Assembly: GCF_025685565.1 (NCBI RefSeq)
Contig: NZ_JAGSYE010000001.1
Span: 1,550,001 to 1,614,000, forward strand
Length of the DNA stretch: 64,000 nucleotides
Direction: 5' to 3'
From: Granulicella aggregans
GTDB taxonomy: Bacteria; Acidobacteriota; Terriglobia; Terriglobales; Acidobacteriaceae
In this document: piece by piece, positions 7,986 to 14,957 of the stretch
Layout: the number at the start of each line of letters is the position of its first letter
Numbering within the stretch: the first letter of the stretch is position 1
The notes under the pieces: model-generated
Told to the model about the DNA's origin: nothing
Database searches by the model: none
The model's input: the letters and a program-made list of their open reading frames with translations, nothing else
Program-made: the position numbers and the translations under genes

Positions 7986-9356
7986 ATGCCTCTTGGCAAG
8001 ACCGGCAGGCGGCTGAGCTTCGAGCGGCGGCTCTCCTTGTGGATGGTGGCGCTGGCCCTGCCGGCGGTGGTGCTGGGGGGCTGGCTAATGGTGGTTGAAC
8101 ACGCTTCGATCACCGCGATGGTTGCGGCGGTTATGGTCTTTGCGCTGGCGTGGCTGCTGGCTGCGAGCTCGTTGATGGAGCTGATCACGCGGCCTATGCA
8201 GACGCTGGCAAACGTAGTGGCGGCGCTGCGTGAGGACGACTTCTCGTTTCGTGCGCGTGGAGCTCGCAGGGGAGACGCGCTGGGCGATCTTGCGCTCGAG
8301 ATCAATGCGCTGGCGGGGACGCTGCAGGCGCAGCGGTCGTCTGCTCTGGAGGCGCTGACATTGGTGGAGCGGGTGATGAGTTCCATGCAGTCGCCGGTGC
8401 TGGCGTTCGACTCGCTGGGCCGATTGCGGCTGCACAATGCCGCGGCGGATAGGGCGTTTGGTCTGGTACGACCGGCATCCGATGGAAAGAGCGCGGAGGA
8501 ACTGGGACTGCGGGTGCTGCTGGATGTGGCGGACGAAGGGCAGTACTCTAACTCAGCCAAGGCGAACGATGCGACGCGATACGTGGTGCGGAGGGCGACG
8601 TTCCGGCTGCGGGGAGCGCCGCATCTGCTGCTGGTGCTGTCGGATGTGGGAGCCGCGCTGCGGGAAGAGGAGCGGCAGGCGTGGCGGCGGCTGATCCGGG
8701 TGCTGGGGCACGAGATCAATAACTCGCTGACGCCGATCAAGTCGATTGCCGGAAGTCTGCGGGGGCGGCTGCCGGAGACTGCGGGCGTTGAGAGCGGGCC
8801 GAACCTGAATCGCGATCTGCAGCGCGGGCTGGCGGTGATTGAGGATCGCGCGGCGTCTCTGAACCGGTTTCTGCAGGCGTATCAGCAGCTATCGAGCCTG
8901 CCGGCGCCGAGGCTGGAGGCGGTGCCGCTGCGACTGCTGCTGGAGCGGGTGGTTCTGCTGGAGCTGAGAGTTGCGGTGCGGATGATTGCGGGGCCGGAGG
9001 TGGTCGTGCACGTCGATCCGGACCAGATGCAGCAGGCGCTGATCAACCTGCAGCAGAATGCGGTGGATGCGGCTTTAGAGGCGGCGGGGGAGGCTTCTGA
9101 GACTGATGCGGAGGTCTCTGTCGCATGGGAGGTTGAGGCAGGGCAGGTCGCGATCCGGATTACGGACAATGGGCTGGGGCTGCTGAATCCGGTGAATCTG
9201 TTTGTGCCGTTTTATACAACCAAGCCTAAGGGGACGGGGATTGGGCTGGCGCTGGCGCAGCAGATTCTTATCGTGCACAAGGGAAGTGTGGGCTTGACGA
9301 ACCGGGAGGATGGAAGAGGCTGTGTCGCCGAAGTCCGGCTGTCTTTGGCGGGGTAG
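7986..9356 (+). CDS. Sensor histidine kinase, NtrY-like
   Basis: This 456-residue membrane kinase is the probable partner of the NtrC-type regulator upstream. Two hydrophobic helices (about 19-38 and 44-66) with almost no periplasmic loop are followed by a HAMP-like segment, a PAS-like region (about 130-220), the H-box LGHEINNSLTP with phospho-acceptor H242, the N-box LINLQQNAVDAA (about 352-363), and G-boxes ITDNGLGL and KGTGIGLALAQ. The near absence of an extracytoplasmic domain means it probably senses an intracellular or membrane signal. ATG 7986 has no strong ribosome site. The 218-bp gap from the regulator is large for one operon and carries an R2 repeat. Confidence 0.93.
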   Translation: MPLGKTGRRLSFERRLSLWMVALALPAVVLGGWLMVVEHASITAMVAAVMVFALAWLLAASSLMELITRPMQTLANVVAALREDDFSFRARGARRGDALGDLALEINALAGTLQAQRSSALEALTLVERVMSSMQSPVLAFDSLGRLRLHNAAADRAFGLVRPASDGKSAEELGLRVLLDVADEGQYSNSAKANDATRYVVRRATFRLRGAPHLLLVLSDVGAALREEERQAWRRLIRVLGHEINNSLTPIKSIAGSLRGRLPETAGVESGPNLNRDLQRGLAVIEDRAASLNRFLQAYQQLSSLPAPRLEAVPLRLLLERVVLLELRVAVRMIAGPEVVVHVDPDQMQQALINLQQNAVDAALEAAGEASETDAEVSVAWEVEAGQVAIRITDNGLGLLNPVNLFVPFYTTKPKGTGIGLALAQQILIVHKGSVGLTNREDGRGCVAEVRLSLAG

Positions 9357-9403
9357 AGGTGCGGCCTGCACGAAGTGTGCAAGCCGCAGCATGCTTCAGA
9401 AGG

Positions 9404-9476
9404 CGTACCTCAGCGGCTAAAGCCGCCGGGCAAGTGAGAAGTTTACGGCACGGCTGAAGCCGTGCCCTTAAGCAAG
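9404..9476 (+). repeat. REP-like double-hairpin repeat R3, copy 2
   Basis: This copy has two perfect hairpins: GCGGCTAAAGCCGC (9413-9426) and GGCACGGC-tgaa-GCCGTGCC (9447-9466). It lies between the kinase stop and the convergent acidic-protein gene and is the best-formed of the three R3 copies. Confidence 0.85.
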
Positions 9477-9545
9477 ACGGAGTCTCTGTTGCGGAACAAA
9501 GTAGGGTCTCGGCTGCCGCGCTAAGCGAGGGTCATCGGGGCGAGG

Positions 9546-9872
9546 CTATTCTTCGTCGTCATCCTCATCTTCGTCTTCATCCTCGTCGTCGTACTCGGGT
9601 TCGTCTTCGTCTTCGTCCTCATCCTCATCATCTTCGTCGTCTTCATCGAAGTCATCTTCTTCGTCGAGGTCTTCTTCGTCCTCATCCTCATCCTCATCAT
9701 CTTCGTCGTCTTCATCTTCCTCATCATCGTCATCATCCACGGATGCGGCGAAGAGGCTGTCGAGAGAGGCCTCGAAGAGGAAGGACGTAGCCGTGGCTTC
9801 GAGGTCGAGCGACGCCGGATTGAGGAAGAGAGCTTCCGCGCCGAGGGTGAGTTTTTCTGTAACTTGTGTCAT
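9546..9872 (-). CDS. Small protein with a poly-Asp/Glu tail
   Basis: This 108-residue protein has two parts. Residues 1-45 are mixed, with hydrophobic patches and the short motifs LDLEATATSF and EASLDSLFAAS. Residues 46-108 are almost purely acidic, 59 of 63 being Asp or Glu, broken only by one Leu, Phe, Pro and Tyr. There is no signal peptide or membrane helix. A strong ribosome site (AGGAG seven bases before ATG) argues that the frame is really translated. It lies 108 bp downstream of the symporter gene on the same strand. I do not recognise a family. Acidic tails of this kind can mimic nucleic acid, bind basic proteins or metal ions, but no function is assigned. Confidence 0.75.
   Translation of the reverse strand: MTQVTEKLTLGAEALFLNPASLDLEATATSFLFEASLDSLFAASVDDDDDEEDEDDEDDEDEDEDEEDLDEEDDFDEDDEDDEDEDEDEDEPEYDDEDEDEDEDDDEE
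9549..9738. repeat. Low-complexity GA(C/T/G/A) triplet tract
   Basis: About 190 bp made almost entirely of GAN triplets on the minus strand (TCN-like on the plus strand) encode the acidic tail. It has sub-repeats such as two long matching blocks around 9606-9660 and 9675-9720. Such a tract is prone to slippage, and any multiple-of-three change only alters tail length. Confidence 0.85.
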
Positions 9873-9980
9873 CTATCGTCTCCTGATCTTGCTTCGGGGT
9901 GGATGCGCCTTCCTGCCAGGCGGTTGTTGGTTACGGAATTCGCTGTCAGAAGTGTGATTGTAAATATCTTCTATGAACTT

Positions 9981-11414
9981 TCAACCCTCTGCGAAGGGAG
10001 CGAGTTGGCTTGCCGAGGGCGGCGGAGTTATGAGACTGACGAGGACCAGCGAGAAAAGTGAGGTGAGCAGTGCCGGAAAGATGGCGTCGCGCTCGGTGAG
10101 AATGGTGGGGAGATGGGCGTGGATGAAGGCAGAGTCCCAGGTGATGGTGACCAGCGTTCCCAGGGCGATGGAGATCACCGCTGCTGTGGCGGTCGTCCGC
10201 TTCCAGAAGAAGGCGGCGAGGATGACCGGCGTGAGCGCGGCGGAGTAGATGGTGTAGGCGTAGAGCGCCTTCTTCAGGACGGACTCGGTGTGCAGCGACT
10301 GGTAGAGCGCCCATAGCCCGAGCAGGACGACCATGAGGCGGCTGACGATGAGGATGCGCTTGTTGGAGGCGTCGCGGGCGATATAGCGAACGAAGACGTC
10401 GTTGACGAGGTTGGTGGCGGGGGAGAAGAGGTAGTTGTTGGCGGTGGAGATGATCTTGGCAAAGATGGCGCCGACGAGGACGACTCCCATCCACAAAGGA
10501 AGGCCGTGCATGCCGGTGTAGGCGAGGATCTCGCGGGGGTGGGAGTGGACTTCGCCGGTGGGAAAGAGAGCGGAGCCTACGACAGCGATGGCGACGATGA
10601 CCGTCTCAAGGATGACAGCGCCGATGAACCAGCCGACGACAGCCTGGCTGGCGGCCTTCTCGGACTTGGCGGAGAAGAACTTCTGGTACATGGACTGGTT
10701 ACCGAGCATGAGCAGGCAGGTGGGGAGGAAGATCTCCATCGCTTGCGCGAAAGAGAGGTCGCCGAGCACCTGGAAGTGGCTGGCGGGAAGCGCGTTGTGG
10801 ATGCCGCTCAGACCTCCGGCGAGATGGATGAGGACGGGTAGTGAAGCGAGCATGGAGACCGTCGCGAGCAGGCCGATGACGACGTCCATATAGGCGACCG
10901 AGGACATGCCGGCGATGGCGGTGAAGACGATGACGAAGCCGGCGATGATGTACTTGCTGAGGTTGGCGGTGATGAGGTCGGGGAAGATGAGGTGGAGGAT
11001 GTCTCCGCCGCCGATGAACTGGTAGCTGGTGATGGCGGTGTAGGTGAAGAGGATGGCGATAACGCCGAGGACGCGGGCGGTCTGGTTGTAGCGGGCTTCG
11101 AGCAGGTCGGGGATGGTGAACTGGGCGAACTTGCGGGCGCGGGGAGCGATGAAGTAGATGAGGATGAGGCCGGCCCATCCTCCGGCTGACTGCCAGAGGG
11201 CCGCGAAGCCGTGCTTGTAGGCGTTCTCCGCCCCTCCCAGTAGTGATCCAGAACCAATCCACGACGAGAGCAGCGTGAAGATGAGGACGAAGGCGGGCAA
11301 GCTGCGGCCGGCGACGAGGTAGTCTGCCTTGGTCTTGGTCTTGTTGACGCGGCTGAGCGAGACGGCGAGAAGGGTGATGCTGATGACGGCCAGGACGGCT
11401 GCGTAAGGATTCAT
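9981..11414 (-). CDS. Sodium:solute symporter (SSS family)
   Basis: This 477-residue inner-membrane protein has about thirteen hydrophobic helices, beginning MNPYAAVLAVISITLLAVSL. Family features include the early stretch ADYLVAGRSLPAF, the sodium-site region SSWIGSGSLLGGAENAY, and IISTANNYLFSPATNLVNDVF in the middle. Sodium-driven uptake of a small solute is expected; the substrate (sugar, amino acid or carboxylate) cannot be chosen from sequence. No strong ribosome site is seen before ATG 11414. The 227-bp gap upstream (11415-11641) holds an R2 repeat and no gene. Confidence 0.93.
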   Translation of the reverse strand: MNPYAAVLAVISITLLAVSLSRVNKTKTKADYLVAGRSLPAFVLIFTLLSSWIGSGSLLGGAENAYKHGFAALWQSAGGWAGLILIYFIAPRARKFAQFTIPDLLEARYNQTARVLGVIAILFTYTAITSYQFIGGGDILHLIFPDLITANLSKYIIAGFVIVFTAIAGMSSVAYMDVVIGLLATVSMLASLPVLIHLAGGLSGIHNALPASHFQVLGDLSFAQAMEIFLPTCLLMLGNQSMYQKFFSAKSEKAASQAVVGWFIGAVILETVIVAIAVVGSALFPTGEVHSHPREILAYTGMHGLPLWMGVVLVGAIFAKIISTANNYLFSPATNLVNDVFVRYIARDASNKRILIVSRLMVVLLGLWALYQSLHTESVLKKALYAYTIYSAALTPVILAAFFWKRTTATAAVISIALGTLVTITWDSAFIHAHLPTILTERDAIFPALLTSLFSLVLVSLITPPPSASQLAPFAEG

Positions 11415-11512
11415 GTTGGTTGGGGGTTAGTGTACGTGAGCGGCAGGGTTTAGGGGGTAGGTTTAGGGTGTAGGGGCGATGAGTGATGGCTATGCAAGCT
11501 GGACCTGTGGCG

Positions 11513-11610
11513 GAAAGATTCGAGCGGTATGGGGTGATGTGGGCGGTATCGGGGTCCTTCGACTGCGGCACTTGCGATGAAGCTGCAAGTGCCTCCGCTC
11601 AGGATGACGG
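11513..11610 (+). repeat. Stem-loop repeat R2, copy 2
   Basis: This copy lies between the symporter and the BrkB-type gene. Its stem is perfect: GGCACTTGC (11567-11575) pairs with GCAAGTGCC (11585-11593) around a 9-base loop. Compared with copies 1 and 3 the arm sequences differ, but most changes are matched on the opposite arm. Confidence 0.87.
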
Positions 11611-11641
11611 ATTTTGAAGTGAGATTGAGAAGAGGGCGGAT

Positions 11642-12688
11642 CTAGGCAGCGGTGGGATTGGTATGGGTTGCGCCGCCGCAGAGGCGGCGTTCGGTGACGG
11701 CGGCTTCGATCTCGCTGTTGACCTCGGCACCGAGCAGGAGAACTACGCCGGTGATGTAAAACCACGTGAGCAGGATGATGACTGCCCCTAGCGAGCCGTA
11801 GGTGACCGAGTAGTTGTTGAAGAAGTGGAGATACAGGCGCAGGCTGAAGGATGCGAGCAGCCAGGCGACGATGCCGATGGCGGCTCCGGGAGAGAGCCAG
11901 CGCCAGCGGCTCTTCTTGACGTCCGGGGCGAAGAAGTAGATCACGGCAAAGATCAGCGCGAGCAGAGCGGTGGCCACGATCCATCCGATGAGACGGCTGA
12001 GGATCGCGGTCGCGATGGCCAGCGGGCGGTGGTAGATCAACTTATGGGCGAAGGCGGCGAGCATGTCTCCACCGAGCATCGCCGCGAGCAGGCCTGTGAC
12101 GAGGACTGACAGCATGGTCGTGACGCCGATGGCGGAGAGGCGGGCCTTCCAGTAAGGGCGGGTCTCGGGGACTTTGTAGACGAGGTTCAGGCTGTCCTGG
12201 ATGGCGGAGAAGCCGACCGAGGCAGACCAGATCGCGGCGACCAGACCGAAGGTGACCTTTCCGCTTGTGGATGCGGCGGTCGTCTGGTTGAAGGTTTCGA
12301 GGACGATTCCCATGGCAGAGGGTGGGATCACGACCGATAAGTAAGACAGGAGAGTGAAGTAGATGTGCGACGCGGAGCGCGCGGCGAGGCCAAGCATGGA
12401 GCTGGCGCTGACCAGGGTTGGGAAGAGCGCGAAGAGGAAGTAGAATCCGAGTTCGGCGGCGCGGCCCAGGAGATTGTCGGCCAGAAAAGACTTGGCGGTG
12501 CGTTTGATGACGGTGCTGAGTGGCGTGCCTTGAAGGTCCCAGAGCGAGCCGAGCGGCGAGGCCGAGACGATGGTCCAGACGGTTCGCTGGCGGGCAGCGT
12601 GCAATTTAGCCGGGTCGGCGGACTGTGTTTGCAGAGTCGGCGTGAGCAGGGGCACCGCTGGGGGATCTGGGGGGTCGATGTGGGGCAT
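11642..12688 (-). CDS. YihY/BrkB family membrane protein
   Basis: This 348-residue integral membrane protein has about six helices. The pattern AAELGFYFLFALFPTLVSASS near residue 75 and the C-terminal WFYITGVVLLLGAEVNSEIE are typical of the YihY/UPF0761 family. The role of the family is not settled (the historic 'ribonuclease BN' label is wrong for it). ATG 12688 is chosen because GGAAGG lies ten bases upstream and the extra N-terminus from 12853 would run into the divergent gene. The start therefore leaves a 91-bp divergent promoter region shared with 12780. Confidence 0.9.
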   Translation of the reverse strand: MPHIDPPDPPAVPLLTPTLQTQSADPAKLHAARQRTVWTIVSASPLGSLWDLQGTPLSTVIKRTAKSFLADNLLGRAAELGFYFLFALFPTLVSASSMLGLAARSASHIYFTLLSYLSVVIPPSAMGIVLETFNQTTAASTSGKVTFGLVAAIWSASVGFSAIQDSLNLVYKVPETRPYWKARLSAIGVTTMLSVLVTGLLAAMLGGDMLAAFAHKLIYHRPLAIATAILSRLIGWIVATALLALIFAVIYFFAPDVKKSRWRWLSPGAAIGIVAWLLASFSLRLYLHFFNNYSVTYGSLGAVIILLTWFYITGVVLLLGAEVNSEIEAAVTERRLCGGATHTNPTAA

Positions 12689-12779
12689 AGATGGGGTACC
12701 TTCCGCCCAGATATAGATGCGCCGTTCATCGAAACAGAAGGCCGATGGGTTAACGTTAGGCATTGGGTGATCGAAGTAG

Positions 12780-13811
12780 ATGCTTCGGCATCCAATGTCC
12801 ATGGAGAACTGGCCGGTGAAGAGAGCCGCTGTACGCCGCAGGCGACCGTTCAAGATTCAGAAGCTGGAGCAGCTTGTTCGGCTGGTGCGTGAGAGCCACG
12901 AGCAGCCGATCTCGGGCGAGCCTCGCCTGCCGGAGATCGCCGAGCCGGGAGAGACTGCAATTACGTTTCTTGGGCACTCGTCCTTTCTGCTGCAGGCGGG
13001 CGGGAAGAACATCCTGGTGGACCCAGTGTTTTCAACACGGCTAATTGTGCTGCGGCGGCAGCGTGCGCCGGGAGTGCTGGTGCGCGACCTGCCGCCGATC
13101 GATCTGGTGCTGCTCACGCACGCCCACATGGACCATCTGGATAAGGCTTCATTGCGACGGGTGATCCGGGCGACGAGGCGTCTGCGGGGGACTACGCCGG
13201 AGGTGGTGGTGCCGAATGGCGTAGAGGATCTCGTGCAATGGATGGGCTTCGAGAAGCTCCATGTAATGAGCTGGTGGAACGAGATCGAGACGCTGGGCCT
13301 GAAGATTGTGATGACTCCGTGCAAGCACTGGGGCGCGAGGATGTTCCGCGACATGCATCGGGAGTACGGCGGGTATTTTATTGCGCCGATGGATGGCGCG
13401 CAGACGATCTACCACTCTGGCGATACGGCTTACTTTGAGGGATTCAGCCAGGTAGGCGAGCGGTTGCGGCCGAATGTGGCGTTGCTGCCGATTGGAGCGT
13501 ACTTCCCGGACACGTACAGGACGGTGCATACGTCGCCCGAAGAGGCTGTGCGCGGGTTTGTGGAATGCGGTGCGAAGTGGATGATTCCGATGCACTTCGG
13601 GACGTTCAAGCTGGGACGCGAGCCCATGGGTGAGCCGGTCGAGCGGCTGAACGCCGACGCTTCGCGGCTCGGGATTACGGACAAGGTTCGCGTGCTGGCC
13701 GAGGGCGAGACGATGCTGCTGTCACGAGACGGTGCGGTGCTGCCTTCGCGTTCGGCTGCTGCAGAGAGGGAATCCTCCTCGCCGGTGGCTGCATCGTATG
13801 GGCATGGCTAA
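12780..13811 (+). CDS. Metallo-beta-lactamase-fold hydrolase, NAPE-PLD/UlaG-like
   Basis: This protein of about 343 residues has the binuclear zinc signature THAHMDH (HxHxDH) after [24 protein letters not shown]. Further metal ligands lie in TPCKHWG, in [10 protein letters not shown] and near the end in [11 protein letters not shown]. The layout matches the N-acyl-phosphatidylethanolamine phospholipase D / UlaG branch of the fold. There is no signal peptide, so it is probably cytoplasmic. ATG codons at 12780, 12795 and 12801 are all possible starts. The 3' end overlaps the aldo/keto reductase gene, suggesting coupled translation. The substrate is unknown. Confidence 0.88.
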   Translation: MLRHPMSMENWPVKRAAVRRRRPFKIQKLEQLVRLVRESHEQPISGEPRLPEIAEPGETAITFLGHSSFLLQAGGKNILVDPVFSTRLIVLRRQRAPGVLVRDLPPIDLVLLTHAHMDHLDKASLRRVIRATRRLRGTTPEVVVPNGVEDLVQWMGFEKLHVMSWWNEIETLGLKIVMTPCKHWGARMFRDMHREYGGYFIAPMDGAQTIYHSGDTAYFEGFSQVGERLRPNVALLPIGAYFPDTYRTVHTSPEEAVRGFVECGAKWMIPMHFGTFKLGREPMGEPVERLNADASRLGITDKVRVLAEGETMLLSRDGAVLPSRSAAAERESSSPVAASYGHG

Positions 13812-14682
13812 CTCGGTTCTGAACAACGTCAATGCAGCGGCCAGCGGAACGTTTTCGCTGGGCGGAGACCTCCCGGTACATCGCCTGGGATATGGCGCGA
13901 TGCGCATCACTGGCGAGGGTGTGTGGGGCGAGCCCAAAGACGCAGAGGGTGCGAAGAAAGTTCTGAAGCGCGCTGTGGAACTGGGCGTGAACTTCATCGA
14001 CACGGCGGACGCCTATGGACCGGACGTGAGCGAACGGTTGATTGGTGAGTCGCTTGCTCCTTACGCGAACGGCGTGGTGATCGCGACCAAGGGCGGGCTG
14101 ACGCGGCAGGGTCCGAACAAGTGGCTGCCGGTGGGCCGTCCGGAGTATCTGCAACAGCAGGTGGAGATGAGCCTCCGCCGGCTGAAGGTCGAGCGGATCG
14201 ATCTGTGGCAGCTGCACAGGATCGACGCGAAGGTTCCGGTGGAGGAGTCGCTCGGAGTCATCAAGAGGCTGCAGAAGGCAGGAAAGATCCGCCATGTGGG
14301 CCTATCCGAGGTGAAGCCCCACGAGATCGAGCAGGCGCGGAAGGTGATCGATATCGTCAGCGTGCAGAACCAGTACAACATCGGCGATCGCAAACACGAC
14401 GACACGTTGGAGTACTGCGAGAAGAACAACATTGCGTTCATTCCGTGGTATCCGGTGGCGGCGGGCAAGCTGGCCCAGCCTGGCGGCAAGCTGGACACGG
14501 CGGCGAAGCAGCATGGAGCGACGGTGTCGCAGCTCTCGCTGGCGTGGCTGCTGCAGAAGTCGCCGGTGATTCTGCCGATTCCGGGCACGACTTCGATTGA
14601 GCACCTGGAGGAAAATATTGGGGCGGCGCAGGTGGAGTTGAGCGCGGCGGAGTGGAAAGAGATTGAGGATTCGGTGAAGTAA
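13798..14682 (+). CDS. Aldo/keto reductase
   Basis: This 294-residue NADPH-dependent oxidoreductase is a (beta/alpha)8 barrel. It has the catalytic set expected of the family: Asp and Tyr in [12 protein letters not shown], Lys in IATKGG and His in QLHRID. The cofactor-binding end reads [19 protein letters not shown]. The reading frame extends upstream, but ATG 13798 (or 13804) is preferred because it overlaps the last codons of the hydrolase gene and gives the usual family length. It is followed by a plausible terminator at 14703. The carbonyl substrate cannot be inferred. Confidence 0.92.
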   Translation: MGMANSVLNNVNAAASGTFSLGGDLPVHRLGYGAMRITGEGVWGEPKDAEGAKKVLKRAVELGVNFIDTADAYGPDVSERLIGESLAPYANGVVIATKGGLTRQGPNKWLPVGRPEYLQQQVEMSLRRLKVERIDLWQLHRIDAKVPVEESLGVIKRLQKAGKIRHVGLSEVKPHEIEQARKVIDIVSVQNQYNIGDRKHDDTLEYCEKNNIAFIPWYPVAAGKLAQPGGKLDTAAKQHGATVSQLSLAWLLQKSPVILPIPGTTSIEHLEENIGAAQVELSAAEWKEIEDSVK

Positions 14683-14702
14683 GGGTTTGGTACGGTAAGA
14701 AC

Positions 14703-14743
14703 GGCCCGGGGTCCTCTTTGAAACTTCGGGCCTTTCTGTTTTT
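14703..14743 (+). terminator. Probable intrinsic terminator after the aldo/keto reductase gene
   Basis: GGCCCG (14703-14708) pairs with CGGGCC (14727-14732) and is followed by a T-rich run TTTCTGTTTTT. The loop is long (18 bases) and the stem short, so efficiency is uncertain. Confidence 0.6.
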
Positions 14744-14750
14744 GATGGCT

Positions 14751-14847
14751 GAAAGATTCGAGCGGTCGGGGTGGGGGGAATGGCGATGCAGGTCCTTCGA
14801 CTTCGGCGCGTGCGATGAAACCGCACGCGCCTTCGCTCAGGATGACG
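14751..14847 (+). repeat. Stem-loop repeat R2, copy 3
   Basis: This copy follows directly after the terminator. The stem is a perfect 10 bp: GGCGCGTGCG (14805-14814) with CGCACGCGCC (14822-14831) around ATGAAAC. It shares the flanking blocks with the copies at 7795 and 11513. Confidence 0.87.
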
Positions 14848-14893
14848 AGTGTTGCGGTTGAGTGGAGGAGAGCGGTTCGTGCTTCGCACGAAT

Positions 14894-14937
14894 GTCCCAC
14901 CCATCGCGATGAGACTGCGATGGATGGGGCACCCGGA
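14894..14937 (+). repeat. Palindromic intergenic repeat R1, copy 2
   Basis: This 44-bp element differs from 787-830 at one position. It lies between R2 copy 3 and the 3' end of the propeller-protein gene, so two repeat families are stacked in one 275-bp convergent gap (14683-14957), which holds no gene. Confidence 0.82.
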
Positions 14938-14957
14938 TGTGGGGCTGGTAATGGACC

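Noticed and set aside
9357..9545. Possible small RNA or riboswitch after the kinase gene
   Set aside because: The structure seen is explained by a short hairpin (9361-9387) and the R3 repeat; no known riboswitch core was recognised.
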